Shown: positions 44,421 to 54,507, counted from the stretch's first letter. The stretch is 64,000 bases of DNA from Clostridiales bacterium (GCA_004557905.1 SFFH01000002.1:1-64000), one strand, 5' to 3'. Made by a program: numbers and translations. The notes: generated from the sequence alone by a model not told the origin.

Positions 44421-44864
44421 TTATGGATTTGGGGACGTGCGGCCTTCCGCCGCGGATACGGTTTGCAGGATGCGCTCGACGGCCGCATCGACTAGCTGCT
44501 TTCTGGTCATCGGCTGCACGCCCACGACCAGCGTGGCGCACCGGTCGGAGGGCAGCAGGATGCGCTGCGCGGCGCTTCTTCCCACGGAGGCGGCCATGAG
44601 GGGCGTCACCTCGCCGAGCATCGCGTCGGCCAGCGTGATGCCGATGGGGCCCACGATGACGTCCGCGCACCGGCACTGCACCGCCACGGGGTTTTCGCCC
44701 GTGGCCCCCTGATCGGCGCCCGCGTTGATCATGGCACTGGTGGCCAGTGCGTTTGTGCCCACCGCGACGATCGTGTGCGGCTGGGAGAGGCCGACCTTTC
44801 GCAGGCCTTCGATGATCTGCGCGCCCAGACGGCCGCTCTGGCCGTCGATGATGAGGAGTCTCAT
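44421..44864 (-). CDS. DUF3842 family protein
   Basis: A 147-residue protein with an N-terminal Rossmann-like beta-alpha unit (MRLLIIDGQSGRLGAQIIEGL) and the stretches TNALATSAMINAGADQGATGENP and VGPIGITLADAMLGEVTP, which I recognise as DUF3842. Function unknown; the fold suggests a nucleotide- or cofactor-binding sensor. It is encoded 64 bases upstream of the ECF S component on the same strand and probably in the same operon. Confidence 0.75.
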   Translation of the reverse strand: MRLLIIDGQSGRLGAQIIEGLRKVGLSQPHTIVAVGTNALATSAMINAGADQGATGENPVAVQCRCADVIVGPIGITLADAMLGEVTPLMAASVGRSAAQRILLPSDRCATLVVGVQPMTRKQLVDAAVERILQTVSAAEGRTSPNP

Positions 44865-44939
44865 GTGCGGTACCTCGCTGGAAAGGATGCCTGATCATTA
44901 TATAGGAAAGCAAAGGAGGCTGTCAAGACGGGCATGCGC

Positions 44940-45293
44940 TCATTCCGGATGCCAGAATCCGCCCGTGTGGAAGTTCTCGTGATCCAGCTTCGTTGCGGTC
45001 ATCCGGAAGATCACGCAGCCGTCCGGGCAGACGAGCTCCTTGGTGTATGCGTCGCTGCCGCCGATCCTGCGCAGGTCGCCGCCGCTGCGGACGGCCTCCA
45101 TGACCGGAAACATCATCATCATGGCCTTGGAGCACACGCCTTGTCCGTCCTGATTGACCGGACAGCCGTAGGTGCAGGTGTACACATCGCCGATCTCCTC
45201 GCCGTTGCGGCAGTAATTCTCCGTCCGGCTGCCGTGAACAAAGCCGGTGACCTCGATGCGCCACACATATTCTTCATCGTACCACTTTTTCAT
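44940..45293 (-). CDS. TIGR04076-family small protein
   Basis: A 117-residue protein with the start at 45293 (MKKWYDEEY), after AAGGAGG. The pattern is that of TIGR04076: an N-terminal beta strand, a cysteine in YGCPVN, CSKAMMMMFPVMEAVRSGGD, then ELVCPDGCVIFRMTAT. Conserved cysteines suggest metal binding or redox activity, but the function is unknown. It is a single gene divergent from the EamA transporter gene. Confidence 0.7.
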   Translation of the reverse strand: MKKWYDEEYVWRIEVTGFVHGSRTENYCRNGEEIGDVYTCTYGCPVNQDGQGVCSKAMMMMFPVMEAVRSGGDLRRIGGSDAYTKELVCPDGCVIFRMTATKLDHENFHTGGFWHPE

Positions 45294-45381
45294 GCTGGCC
45301 TCCTTCGCAGGATGGATTTGTACCGCCATTGTACCGCAAAGCTGCACAAAAGTCCATCGAAGAATTGCGGCGGGGTTTGGC

Positions 45382-45409
45382 TTGCTTTTTCCTCAAAAGG
45401 TGCTATACT
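45382..45409 (+). promoter_or_regulatory. promoter of the EamA-type transporter gene
   Basis: TTGCTT (45382-45387), 16-bp spacer, TATACT (45404-45409), 34 bases before the start codon. Confidence 0.65.
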
Positions 45410-45442
45410 GTCTGTATATTTTGCATGCGAGGACAGATCCCG

Positions 45443-46378
45443 ATGAAAGAAAAGAAACCGTTTCTCGCGCAGACGCCGGTCGTGATCGGCCTGGCGGTGC
45501 TGTGCAACGCGCTCTGGGGCAGCGCGATTCCGTTCATCAACCTGGGCTACAAGCTCTTTGACATTCCCTCCGGCGAGACGGCGACGCAGATCCTGTTTGC
45601 TGGCTGCCGCTTCTTTCTGGCGGGCGCGCTGACGATTCTCTTCGCCAGCATCCAGAGAAGGACGCTCGTGCACCCGAAGCGGAAAAACCTGCACATGGTC
45701 GTCAAGCTCGGCATGCTGCAGACTGTGGCGCAATATGTGCTGTTTTACATCGGCGTGGCGCGCACCACCAGCGTGAAGGGCGCGATCATCCAGGGCCTTA
45801 ATGCGTTCGTGGCGATCCTCATCGCGTGCTACATCTTCCGCAGCGAGCGGATGAACCGGCTCAAGTGGATCGGCGGCGCCGTCGGCGTGGCCGGCGTGGT
45901 GCTGGTGAACCTGAACGGCGGAAGCCTGGGCGGCGGCGTGCGCCTGACGGGCGAGGGTTTCCTGCTGCTGTCCATGATCGCCTCGGCGTGCAGCGCGGGC
46001 ACGATCAAGCTCTTCTCGGCCAAAGAGGACCCGGTGGCGCTCAGCGGCTGGCAGTTCATGCTCGGCGGCGCGATCATGGCGGCGGCGGGCATGCTGCTGG
46101 GCGGCAGGCTGCACCCCGCGGGCATCGGCGCGCCGGCGGTGCTGCTGTATCTGGCCGCGCTCAGCGCGGTGGCCTACACGGTGTGGGCGCTGCTGCTCAA
46201 ATACAATCCGGTCTCGCGCATCGCGCCGTACATGTTCCTGCAGCCGCTCTTCGGCGTGCTGCTTTCGCTGCTGCTCTACGGCGGGGAAAATGTGCCGCTG
46301 CTGCGCTACGGCGCGGCGCTGGTGCTGGTGTGCCTGAGCATCGTGATCATCGGAAAGGGGCAGCAGGAAAAGGCGTGA
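45443..46378 (+). CDS. EamA-family (DMT superfamily) transporter
   Basis: A 311-residue protein with ten hydrophobic helices in two EamA repeats. N-terminal GLAVLCNALWGSAIPFINLGYKL and the second repeat's SGWQFMLGGAIMAAAG are characteristic. Start at 45443, 33 bases after the -10 box. Members export amino acids or other metabolites. It overlaps the acetyltransferase gene by four bases (GTGA), which suggests a detoxification pair: acetylate, then export. Confidence 0.85.
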   Translation: MKEKKPFLAQTPVVIGLAVLCNALWGSAIPFINLGYKLFDIPSGETATQILFAGCRFFLAGALTILFASIQRRTLVHPKRKNLHMVVKLGMLQTVAQYVLFYIGVARTTSVKGAIIQGLNAFVAILIACYIFRSERMNRLKWIGGAVGVAGVVLVNLNGGSLGGGVRLTGEGFLLLSMIASACSAGTIKLFSAKEDPVALSGWQFMLGGAIMAAAGMLLGGRLHPAGIGAPAVLLYLAALSAVAYTVWALLLKYNPVSRIAPYMFLQPLFGVLLSLLLYGGENVPLLRYGAALVLVCLSIVIIGKGQQEKA

Positions 46379-46977
46379 GCGCAGGAATTCGTTTTGCCGA
46401 CCCCGCGCGGGACGCGGCGGGGATTCTGGCGGTGTACGCGCCGTATATCCGGGAAACGGCCGTCACCTTTGAAACAGAGGTGCCCGCGCCGGATGCATTC
46501 ACGGCGCGCGTGGCGGGTATCTGCGCGGACTTCCCCTACCTGGTGCTGGAGGTGGACGGCGAGCTGGCCGGCTATGCGTACGCGCACCGGCAGGCGGAGC
46601 GCGCGGCCTACGCTTGGAACGCGGAGCTGTCCATCTATCTGGCCGGGAAGTGGCGCGGCAGGGGACTGGGCGCGCCGCTGTACCGTCTGCTGGAACGCCT
46701 GCTGACGATGCAGGGCTACGTCAACCTCTACGGCGTGATCACGGCCAGCAATGCGGGCAGCATCCGCCTGCACGAGAAGCTCGGCTACCGGCAGACCGGC
46801 CTGCACGAGAAGACGGGCTGGAAATTCGGGCAATGGCACGACGTGGCCTGGCTGCACAAGCGCGTGCGCGAGGGCGAGCCGGGGACGATCCTGCCGCTTT
46901 CGGCGCTCGATCCTGCGCAGGTGGAACGGGAAATCGCGGCTGCGCAGCGGGAAATCGAAGAAAAACTGAAGATGTAA
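46375..46977 (+). CDS. GNAT-family N-acetyltransferase (phosphinothricin/methionine sulfoximine type)
   Basis: A 200-residue acetyltransferase starting at GTG 46375 that overlaps the transporter stop. GIRFADPARDAAGILAVYAPYI, FETEVPAPDAFTARV, the pyrophosphate loop KWRGRGLGAPLYRLL (acetyl-CoA binding) and NLYGVITASNAGSIRLHEKLGY match the YncA/PAT branch. Such enzymes N-acetylate phosphinothricin, methionine sulfoximine or related amino acid analogs. The last about 30 residues (ALDPAQVEREIAAAQREIEEKL) form an added helix. Confidence 0.85.
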   Translation: MSAGIRFADPARDAAGILAVYAPYIRETAVTFETEVPAPDAFTARVAGICADFPYLVLEVDGELAGYAYAHRQAERAAYAWNAELSIYLAGKWRGRGLGAPLYRLLERLLTMQGYVNLYGVITASNAGSIRLHEKLGYRQTGLHEKTGWKFGQWHDVAWLHKRVREGEPGTILPLSALDPAQVEREIAAAQREIEEKLKM

Positions 46978-46985
46978 AGCAAAAG

Positions 46986-47034
46986 CACTTGACAGATGGG
47001 GCGCTGCGGCGTATAATGAACAGGCTGTCAAGTG
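46986..47034 (+). promoter_or_regulatory. ylxM-ffh promoter framed by an inverted repeat
   Basis: TTGACA (46989-46994), 17-bp spacer, TATAAT (47012-47017): a full consensus promoter. The -35 lies inside CACTTGACAG (46986-46995), whose exact complement CTGTCAAGTG is at 47025-47034, followed by TTTT. The repeat can fold as a terminator for the acetyltransferase message or act as an operator. Confidence 0.85.
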
Positions 47035-47056
47035 TTTTCACCATGCGGAGGGACCT

Positions 47057-47395
47057 GTGGAGAATCGACTGGAGACCGGCTGGCTGCTCACGTTTTACGG
47101 CCCACTGCTCACAAGCCGGCAGCAGAAGCTGCTCGCGCTCTACTGTGAGGAGGACCTCTCCCTGTCGGAGATCGCGGCCCGGGAGGGCATCTCCCGCCAG
47201 GGCGTGCACGACGCGGTGCGCAAGGGCGCGCACCAGCTGGAGAGCTACGAGGCGCTGCTGGGCCTGGCCGAGCGCTACCGCAGGCTGACCGAAGGACTGA
47301 ATGAAGGGCTTGACGCTCTCCGGGACGCGCCCGGGGAGCGGGCGCAGCGCGCAAGGAAGATCCTTGAGCGGCTGCTTTTGGAAGAGGAGGAGTAA
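47057..47395 (+). CDS. ylxM: YlxM-family helix-turn-helix protein (UPF0122)
   Basis: A 112-residue protein that starts at GTG 47057 with GGAGGGA upstream. The sigma-region-4-like helix-turn-helix LLTSRQQKLLALYCEEDLSLSEIAAREGISRQGVHDAVRKG (positions about 17-57) matches YlxM, which is encoded next to ffh throughout Firmicutes and modulates SRP function. One base separates its stop from the ffh start. Confidence 0.9.
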   Translation: MENRLETGWLLTFYGPLLTSRQQKLLALYCEEDLSLSEIAAREGISRQGVHDAVRKGAHQLESYEALLGLAERYRRLTEGLNEGLDALRDAPGERAQRARKILERLLLEEEE

Positions 47396-47396
47396 G

Positions 47397-48734
<1,338 letters not shown>

Positions 48735-48812
48735 CACTTTTATGGACACCGCCAATCATCACGATTGAGGTTATAGATTTTTATCAAGCGAGAATTTGAG
48801 GAGGATACAACA

Positions 48813-49055
48813 ATGGTCAAGATTCGTCTGAAGAGAATGGGCATGAAGAAGAAGCCGTTCTACCGCGTCGTCGTCGCTGACGAGCGCATGTCCCGCGACG
48901 GCCGTTTCGTCGATGAGATCGGCTACTACAACCCGGTTTCCAACCCGGTCGAGCTGAAGATCGACGTCGAGAAGGCCCAGACCTGGATGAAGAACGGCGC
49001 TCAGCCGACCGATACCGTCCGCGCGCTGCTCAAGAAGACCGGCGCGATCGCCTGA
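48813..49055 (+). CDS. rpsP: 30S ribosomal protein S16
   Basis: An 80-residue protein with the S16 N-terminus [23 protein letters not shown] and the central GYYNP motif. GAGGAGG precedes the ATG. It stands between ffh and khpA, the usual Firmicute order. Confidence 0.97.
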   Translation: MVKIRLKRMGMKKKPFYRVVVADERMSRDGRFVDEIGYYNPVSNPVELKIDVEKAQTWMKNGAQPTDTVRALLKKTGAIA

Positions 49056-49082
49056 GTTTTCAGGCGCCGCGGGGGCTGAATC

Positions 49083-49310
49083 ATGGAAGAACTGGTTCGC
49101 TATATTGCCGCTACGCTCGTGGATCATCCCGATCAGGTGCAGGTGAAGACCGTTGAAGGTCCGGAGTCTGTCATCATCGAGCTGAGCGTCGGCCCGGAGG
49201 ACATGGGCAAGGTGATCGGCAAACAGGGCCGCATCGCCAAGTCCATCCGCGCCGTGGTCAAGGCAGCGACCGCCCGCAACGAAAAGCCCGTGTTTGTGGA
49301 GATCATGTGA
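49083..49310 (+). CDS. khpA: KH-domain RNA-binding protein KhpA
   Basis: A 75-residue protein with a single KH domain carrying GKVIGKQGRIAK (GxxG loop). This is KhpA/YlqC, which with KhpB affects cell elongation and sRNA binding in Firmicutes. The usual location between rpsP and rimM is conserved. Confidence 0.93.
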   Translation: MEELVRYIAATLVDHPDQVQVKTVEGPESVIIELSVGPEDMGKVIGKQGRIAKSIRAVVKAATARNEKPVFVEIM

Positions 49311-49370
49311 GCTTCACGCGCATATGCGCATCTTCGCGCAGGGCGTCGGGTGTCCTGCTACCGTAAACGC

Positions 49371-49404
49371 ATACCATGCCGCGCAGCAATGCGCGGCATC
49401 TGTG
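49371..49404 (+). promoter_or_regulatory. intercistronic hairpin between khpA and rimM
   Basis: ATGCCGCGCA (49376-49385) and TGCGCGGCAT (49390-49399) form a perfect 10-bp stem with a four-base loop; weak outer pairing can extend it. There is no T-run, so it may be an RNA-processing or stability element. Confidence 0.6.
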
Positions 49405-49431
49405 TATGTGCCCCAAAGTTGAGGATTTTGT

Positions 49432-49974
49432 ATGGAATATTTGCAGATTGGCGAGATCGTCCGCCCGCAGGGCATCCGGGGCGAGGTGAAGCTGCGCGCG
49501 ATGAGCAGCGATCCGGACCGCTACGCGCGCCTTAAGAGCGTGTATTTGCTCGTGAAGGGCCAGTATGTCGAGCACAAGGTCGTGAAGGGACGCTGCGCGG
49601 GCGGCTTTGCCGTGCTGCAGCTGGACGGCGTGAAGGACCGCAACGAGGCCGAGACGCTGCGCGGCGTGAAGGTCTTCGTCGACCGGGAGCACGCCATTGA
49701 GCTGGATGAGGACGAGAATTTTGTGGTCGACCTGATCGGCCTGAACGCTGTGGACACGCAGGGGAACGCCATCGGCACGCTGACCGACGTGCTCAGCCCC
49801 AACAGCATCTGCGACGTCTACGTCTTTGACACGCCGCGCGGGGAGATGATGATCCCGGCGCTCAAGCGCGTCGTGGTCGAGGTTGACCTGGATAGGGAGA
49901 AGATCGTGCTGGACGAAGCCGTGCTGCCAGAGGTGGCCGTCTGGGAGGACGAGCCGGCTGAGCGGGACGAGTAA
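49432..49974 (+). CDS. rimM: 16S rRNA processing protein RimM
   Basis: A 180-residue protein. The N-terminal RimM barrel begins LQIGEIVRPQGIRGEVKLRAM and the C-terminal PRC-barrel has DLIGLNAVDTQGNAIGTLTDVL. It assists maturation of the 30S head. The customary downstream genes trmD and rplS are not here; the next gene encodes a secreted protein of unknown function. Confidence 0.95.
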   Translation: MEYLQIGEIVRPQGIRGEVKLRAMSSDPDRYARLKSVYLLVKGQYVEHKVVKGRCAGGFAVLQLDGVKDRNEAETLRGVKVFVDREHAIELDEDENFVVDLIGLNAVDTQGNAIGTLTDVLSPNSICDVYVFDTPRGEMMIPALKRVVVEVDLDREKIVLDEAVLPEVAVWEDEPAERDE

Positions 49975-50059
49975 GTTTTTTGCGGGATCGGGAAGAAAAC
50001 CCCGCAGGCGTTCGTCTGTATAGCGGAGGGGAATCCGACAGGCAAAGGATATCAAAACC

Positions 50060-51223
50060 ATGATGAAAAGAACGGGATGTGTGCTGCTGCTCTTCCTGTG
50101 TCTGCTGGGCTGCGGCGCGGCGGGCGCGCAGACGCTGCCCTCGAACGAGGTCTTTTCGCCCGGCCTGGTGAAGCTGGCGGAGCTGGAAATGACGCGGCCA
50201 GCCGTCCGGGCGGAGGCGAGCGTGACCATTGACAAGGCGATGTACGCACGCGACCTGTCGGTGCTCTCCGCCATGCTGAAGGGCACAACGCTGACGTATT
50301 GCGGCGGCACAGAGGGCGAGACGCTGAGCATCGCCAGAGACGGCGAGACGCTGGGCGTGTACGCCGTGCCGCAGAATGCGGCGCTCGATGCGCTTGAGGG
50401 CAGGCTGCTGGGCAAGGCGGTGCTGGAGCGCGTGCCGCTTGCGTCGGTTGCCGGTTGGCTCGAGGGCCTTGAGGTGGGCGATGCGCTGGGCTTCGGCTTC
50501 GCGGTGAGCGAGCCGTTCACGCTCGCGCGCACCATGTCCGACGACGGTATACGCCTGACCAAGATCAACGTTTCCGGCGCGATTGCGCGCGAGGGCGAGG
50601 CGGCGTACAGGATTGAGGGCTTTCTGCGCCAGCCCGCGGGCCGCGCGCCGAAGGATACGTTCGAGCTGACGCTCAAGCAGGACGAGGACAACTTCGTCGA
50701 GCTGGCGTACAGCGCGCTGCGCGAGAACGAGGTCACGCGCAAGGACAGGGAGGGTACGGCCAGCGTGCGCACGACGCTCAAGGCGGCGGGCAGGCTCGCG
50801 GGCAGCGCCGTTTCCAGCCGCCTGACCGTGACGATGAAGAACCGATGGACGGCGGACGGCGACGCGCTTTCCGAGCGCATCTCCATCACGGCCAGCCTCA
50901 CGCACGAGGACAAGACGCCCGGCCGGCGCATGCAGCGGATCAACAGCGTGGCGGCGGAGACGAAGAACACGATCCGCCTGACGACGCACGAGCGCGGCGA
51001 CGAGGTGCTTACGCTGACCGACGCGATCGAGATCGGGGTCACGCTCGACGAGAACGAGTTCCTCGCGGGCAGCGCGGACGTGACCGTGCGTGTAGGCGGC
51101 GATGTGCAGCCGCCTGCCCTGGAGCCGGAGGAGATCACGCCGGAGACGGCGGGAACGCTGGCTCAGCGGCTCTATCCGCTGCTTGATGAAGACACGATTG
51201 CGGCCATCCGCAAGGGGCTGTAA
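50060..51223 (+). CDS. large secreted protein of unknown function
   Basis: A 387-residue protein I do not recognise. A signal peptide (FLCLLGCGAAGAQ) may include a lipobox at LLGC. The mature part alternates beta strands (SVTIDKAMYARDL, TFELTLKQDEDNFVELAYSAL, SSRLTVTMKNRW) and ends with a proline/glutamate-rich linker and a short helix (PLLDEDTIAAIRKGL). It is followed 43 bases downstream by another secreted protein with a similar beta style, with which it probably forms a unit. A surface or envelope role is likely. Confidence 0.7.
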   Translation: MMKRTGCVLLLFLCLLGCGAAGAQTLPSNEVFSPGLVKLAELEMTRPAVRAEASVTIDKAMYARDLSVLSAMLKGTTLTYCGGTEGETLSIARDGETLGVYAVPQNAALDALEGRLLGKAVLERVPLASVAGWLEGLEVGDALGFGFAVSEPFTLARTMSDDGIRLTKINVSGAIAREGEAAYRIEGFLRQPAGRAPKDTFELTLKQDEDNFVELAYSALRENEVTRKDREGTASVRTTLKAAGRLAGSAVSSRLTVTMKNRWTADGDALSERISITASLTHEDKTPGRRMQRINSVAAETKNTIRLTTHERGDEVLTLTDAIEIGVTLDENEFLAGSADVTVRVGGDVQPPALEPEEITPETAGTLAQRLYPLLDEDTIAAIRKGL

Positions 51224-51266
51224 GCCCCGGGTCGATGGCTCCACAGAACCGAGAAGGAGGTACCTT

Positions 51267-52958
51267 ATGAGGAAACGCATTCTTTCCTTTGTGCTCAGCG
51301 CCGCGCTGCTGCTGGCGCCGGTGGCGTCCGTGGCCGAGGAGACTGCGGCCAGCTACTACGCCGGCGAGCTGACGACGACCGCGATTGGCGACAGCTACAG
51401 CGCGGGCAACCAGATCAATCTGGACGCCGTGCTGGGCATGAGCCTCGACGAGGGCGTGACGGACGGGACGCTGAAGGCGGTCGCCAGCCTGCTGGGCAAG
51501 TCCCGGCTGCACATGTCCTTCTATGACGATTTTGGCACCGCGCGCCTGCACGCCGAGCTGAACACCGACGATGTGACGCTGCTGAGCGCGGACGCGCTGG
51601 TCTATGAGGACGGCTCCGCGCAGATCATGACCAGCCTGACGGGCAAGCTCGTGCTGGCGCTGCCCGCGCAGGATACGCAGGCGCAGACCGTCTCCATGGC
51701 GGACTACGACTTTGGCGACCCGGCGCAGGTGGAGGCGTTCCGCGCGCTGCCGGCCTCCCAGCGCCTGATGCTGACGGGCAACGAGATGCTCTCCATGCTG
51801 ATCAACCATCTGCTGGGCTGGGTGTCCTACACGCAGACGGATACCGACGGCGAGCTTTACGTCTTTGACGACACCTATCTGGAGGCGACGGAGACCCGCG
51901 ATCCGGTGGCCCAGCGCATGCTTGGCACGATCACCGCGGACTACTTCAATACCCTGCTGTGGAACGTGGCCACGACGCTCGCCGATACGACCGGCGAGTT
52001 CCAGCAGGCGCTGGCCGATCTGCTCGCCGAGCAGGGCGTGACCCGCTATCAGGCGCGCACGTTCATCGACAGCCTGCTGACCGAGGAGACGGTCGATCCG
52101 GCGACGGACTACGTGCAGACCTCCTACTACATCATTGAGAACAAGGACGAGTCCCCGATCCAGTACGACGATGTGTCCTATTTCTTCAGGAAGCTGCAGA
52201 AGTGCGCGGACCGCATCTGGGAGAACGGCACAGAAAACGTCATGGAGATGGACGTCAGCTATGACGACTTCGGCGGCATGGTGGGCTTTGACGCGCATGC
52301 GCCGCAGTTCACGACGCTGCTGCCGTACGAGGGCGACTTCACCTATTCCATCAAGACCGACGACAACTGGCAGCGCTTCCACACCGCGCATGGCGAGCTG
52401 CAGGTCTACAATGACAACCGCGCGGTGGGCGACCTGAGCATTCAGTTTGGCCAGGACGTGAACGGCGAGAACCACAGCAGCCTTGCGGGCCAGCTTGACG
52501 TGCTGGATCAGCAGGCGAACACGTCGATGGGCATCGGCGTGGAGGGAAGCCTCGACTTCGCCGTCGCGGCGGAAGGGAACGGTCAGGAGTCCGAAACCTT
52601 TGAGGGCAGCCTCGTGCTGAACGGCCGCGCAAATGGCGAGAACGCCCCGGCGATTGCCGCGACGGTCAGCGGCATGACTACGGTGGACGCGGAGCGCTTC
52701 GATCTGAACGCGACCGCCGCGGTTGTGATCGACAAGACCGGCGAGCTGGTCGCGGACGTGGCGGTTTCGCAGGCTGACTACGAGGAAATCGCCTTTGCGG
52801 GCGGTCAGGCGATCAACCTGAGGGCGCTTGATGACGCGGCGAAGGACACCATCAAGGGCGAGGTCAAAATCCAGGCGGCCAAGCTCGCGCTGCAGCTGGT
52901 GACCAAGCCGGACGTGCTCGCCAACCTCATGGCCATCTTTGGCAAGCTGGCGCTGTAA
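51267..52958 (+). CDS. large secreted protein of unknown function
   Basis: A 563-residue protein I do not recognise. GAAGGAGG lies seven bases before the ATG at 51267; the signal peptide ends near SVAEE. Mature region: many beta hairpins with Asp/Thr-rich turns (MSFYDDFGTARLHAELNTDD, FTYSIKTDDNWQRFHTAHGELQVYND) and a C-terminal helix (LALQLVTKPDVLANLMAIFG). It shares general character with the preceding 387-residue protein, as if both were scaffold or lipid-binding envelope proteins. A terminator follows directly. Confidence 0.7.
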   Translation: MRKRILSFVLSAALLLAPVASVAEETAASYYAGELTTTAIGDSYSAGNQINLDAVLGMSLDEGVTDGTLKAVASLLGKSRLHMSFYDDFGTARLHAELNTDDVTLLSADALVYEDGSAQIMTSLTGKLVLALPAQDTQAQTVSMADYDFGDPAQVEAFRALPASQRLMLTGNEMLSMLINHLLGWVSYTQTDTDGELYVFDDTYLEATETRDPVAQRMLGTITADYFNTLLWNVATTLADTTGEFQQALADLLAEQGVTRYQARTFIDSLLTEETVDPATDYVQTSYYIIENKDESPIQYDDVSYFFRKLQKCADRIWENGTENVMEMDVSYDDFGGMVGFDAHAPQFTTLLPYEGDFTYSIKTDDNWQRFHTAHGELQVYNDNRAVGDLSIQFGQDVNGENHSSLAGQLDVLDQQANTSMGIGVEGSLDFAVAAEGNGQESETFEGSLVLNGRANGENAPAIAATVSGMTTVDAERFDLNATAAVVIDKTGELVADVAVSQADYEEIAFAGGQAINLRALDDAAKDTIKGEVKIQAAKLALQLVTKPDVLANLMAIFGKLAL

Positions 52959-52979
52959 AAGCTGAAAAGGAAGAGAACC

Positions 52980-53006
52980 AAAAAGGAGCCGGGAGGCTCC
53001 TTTTTG
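52980..53006 (+). terminator. intrinsic terminator of the ylxM-to-secreted-protein region
   Basis: AAAAGGAGCC / GGCTCCTTTT stem with a four-base loop and a five-T tail. Confidence 0.9.
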
Positions 53007-53049
53007 TATGCAGATTTTGCTTCTCATGCGCTCATTTGCAATGCGCCTA

Positions 53050-54432
53050 TTACGCTCTTTCCATTTCCTCGCGGGTGAACTGCGGCACAAAGCTCCTGTT
53101 CCAGAGGACGAGGAAGATGACCAGCAGCACGGAGAAGGTCAGCAGCCAGGAGACAGGGTAGGAGAGCATCAGGCAGGGCAGCGTGGGATACGCGGCGAAG
53201 ACGGTGAACACCCAGAACAGGCGGAACGCGCACGCGCCCAGGATGGAGACGATCATCGGCAGCAGCGAGTAGCCGATGCCGCGCAGCGCGCCGGTCATCA
53301 CGTCCATCATGCCGCACAGGAAGTACGGGGCGCAGACGATGATCTGGCGCTCCATGCCCGCAGCGATGACGGCGGGGTCCGCGGAGAAGAGCGAGAGCAG
53401 CTGCGTGCCGAACACACAGGAGAGCATGCCCAGCACCAGGCCGAAGGAGACCGCCCAGAACATGCAGACCTTCATCGCCGAGACGATGCGGCGCGGCTTG
53501 CGCGCGCCGATGTTCTGCCCGGCGAAGCAGGTGATCGCCTGCTGGAACGTGTTCATCGCCTGATAGACGAAGTTGCCCACGTTGGAGGAGGCTGCGTTGC
53601 CCGCGATGACGACGGAGCCGAAGCTGTTGACCGAGGACTGGATGACCACGTTGGACAGCGAGAAGACCGAGGACTGAATGCCCGCGGGCAGGCCGATGCG
53701 GATGATCTCGCGCAGCTTGCCGGGATGGATGCGCAGGCGGTTCAGGAACAGGCGCGTCGGGCCCTCCATGTTCAGCAGCGCGCGCGTGACCAGCAGCGCG
53801 GAGATCGTCTGCGAGATGATCGTCGCCAGCGCGACGCCCGCCACGCTCAGATGAAAGAGAATGACGAAGACGAGGTTGAGCAGCACGTTCACGACACCGG
53901 CGATGGTGAGGTAATACAGCGGGCGCTGTGTATCGCCGACGGCACGCAGGATGGCGGCGCAGAAGTTGTAGAGCATCTGCACCGGCATGCCTAGGAAGAT
54001 GATGCGCACATACAGGACCGCCAGATCGATCACGTCCTCCGGCGAGCCCATCAGCTCAAGCAGCGGCCGCGCCAGCGCGACGCCGATGATCATCAGCAGC
54101 ACGCCGCCGGCCAGGGACAGCAGCACCGAGGTGTGCACCGTGTCGGAGACGGCGCGGTCATTCCGCGAGCCCGTGTAGCGCGCGACGAGCACGTTCGCGC
54201 CGACGGACAGGCCGATGAACAGGCTGATGATCATGTTGTTCAGCGAGCCGACGGAGCCCACTGCGGCCAGGGCTTCGTTGCCCGCAAAGCGGCCCACGAC
54301 GATGGTGTCCGCCGCATTGAACAGCAGCTGCAGGATGCCCGAGAGCATGATGGGCAGGGCAAAGACGAGCACCTGCGTGAGCAGACGGCCCTGCGTCATG
54401 TCCATGGTACGGTTTGCTTGTTTGTTCAGCAT
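53050..54432 (-). CDS. MATE-family multidrug exporter
   Basis: A 460-residue protein with 12 hydrophobic helices in two repeats. Start at 54432 (MLNKQANRTMDMT), with AAAGGGAG seven bases upstream. MATE stretches: PIMLSGILQLLFNAADTIVVGRF near the N-terminus and RIGLPAGIQSSVFSLSNVVIQSSVN at the start of repeat 2. It probably exports drugs or metabolites with Na+ or H+. It is convergent with the secreted-protein gene. Confidence 0.9.
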   Translation of the reverse strand: MLNKQANRTMDMTQGRLLTQVLVFALPIMLSGILQLLFNAADTIVVGRFAGNEALAAVGSVGSLNNMIISLFIGLSVGANVLVARYTGSRNDRAVSDTVHTSVLLSLAGGVLLMIIGVALARPLLELMGSPEDVIDLAVLYVRIIFLGMPVQMLYNFCAAILRAVGDTQRPLYYLTIAGVVNVLLNLVFVILFHLSVAGVALATIISQTISALLVTRALLNMEGPTRLFLNRLRIHPGKLREIIRIGLPAGIQSSVFSLSNVVIQSSVNSFGSVVIAGNAASSNVGNFVYQAMNTFQQAITCFAGQNIGARKPRRIVSAMKVCMFWAVSFGLVLGMLSCVFGTQLLSLFSADPAVIAAGMERQIIVCAPYFLCGMMDVMTGALRGIGYSLLPMIVSILGACAFRLFWVFTVFAAYPTLPCLMLSYPVSWLLTFSVLLVIFLVLWNRSFVPQFTREEMERA

Positions 54433-54507
54433 GGAAGTGCTCCCTTTCGTATTCAGATGCATACGATATCATAACACATTTTGGTGGTTTTGTAAGGGCA
54501 AATTTCC

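Noticed and set aside
49980..50020. Hairpin after rimM as a terminator
   Set aside because: TGCGGG/CCCGCA arms exist but the T-run lies before the stem on the plus strand, and no minus-strand gene needs it.
51135..53090. A 651-codon minus-strand frame over the secreted-protein genes
   Set aside because: His/Arg/Leu-rich composition typical of antisense translation of GC-rich genes; no start signal.
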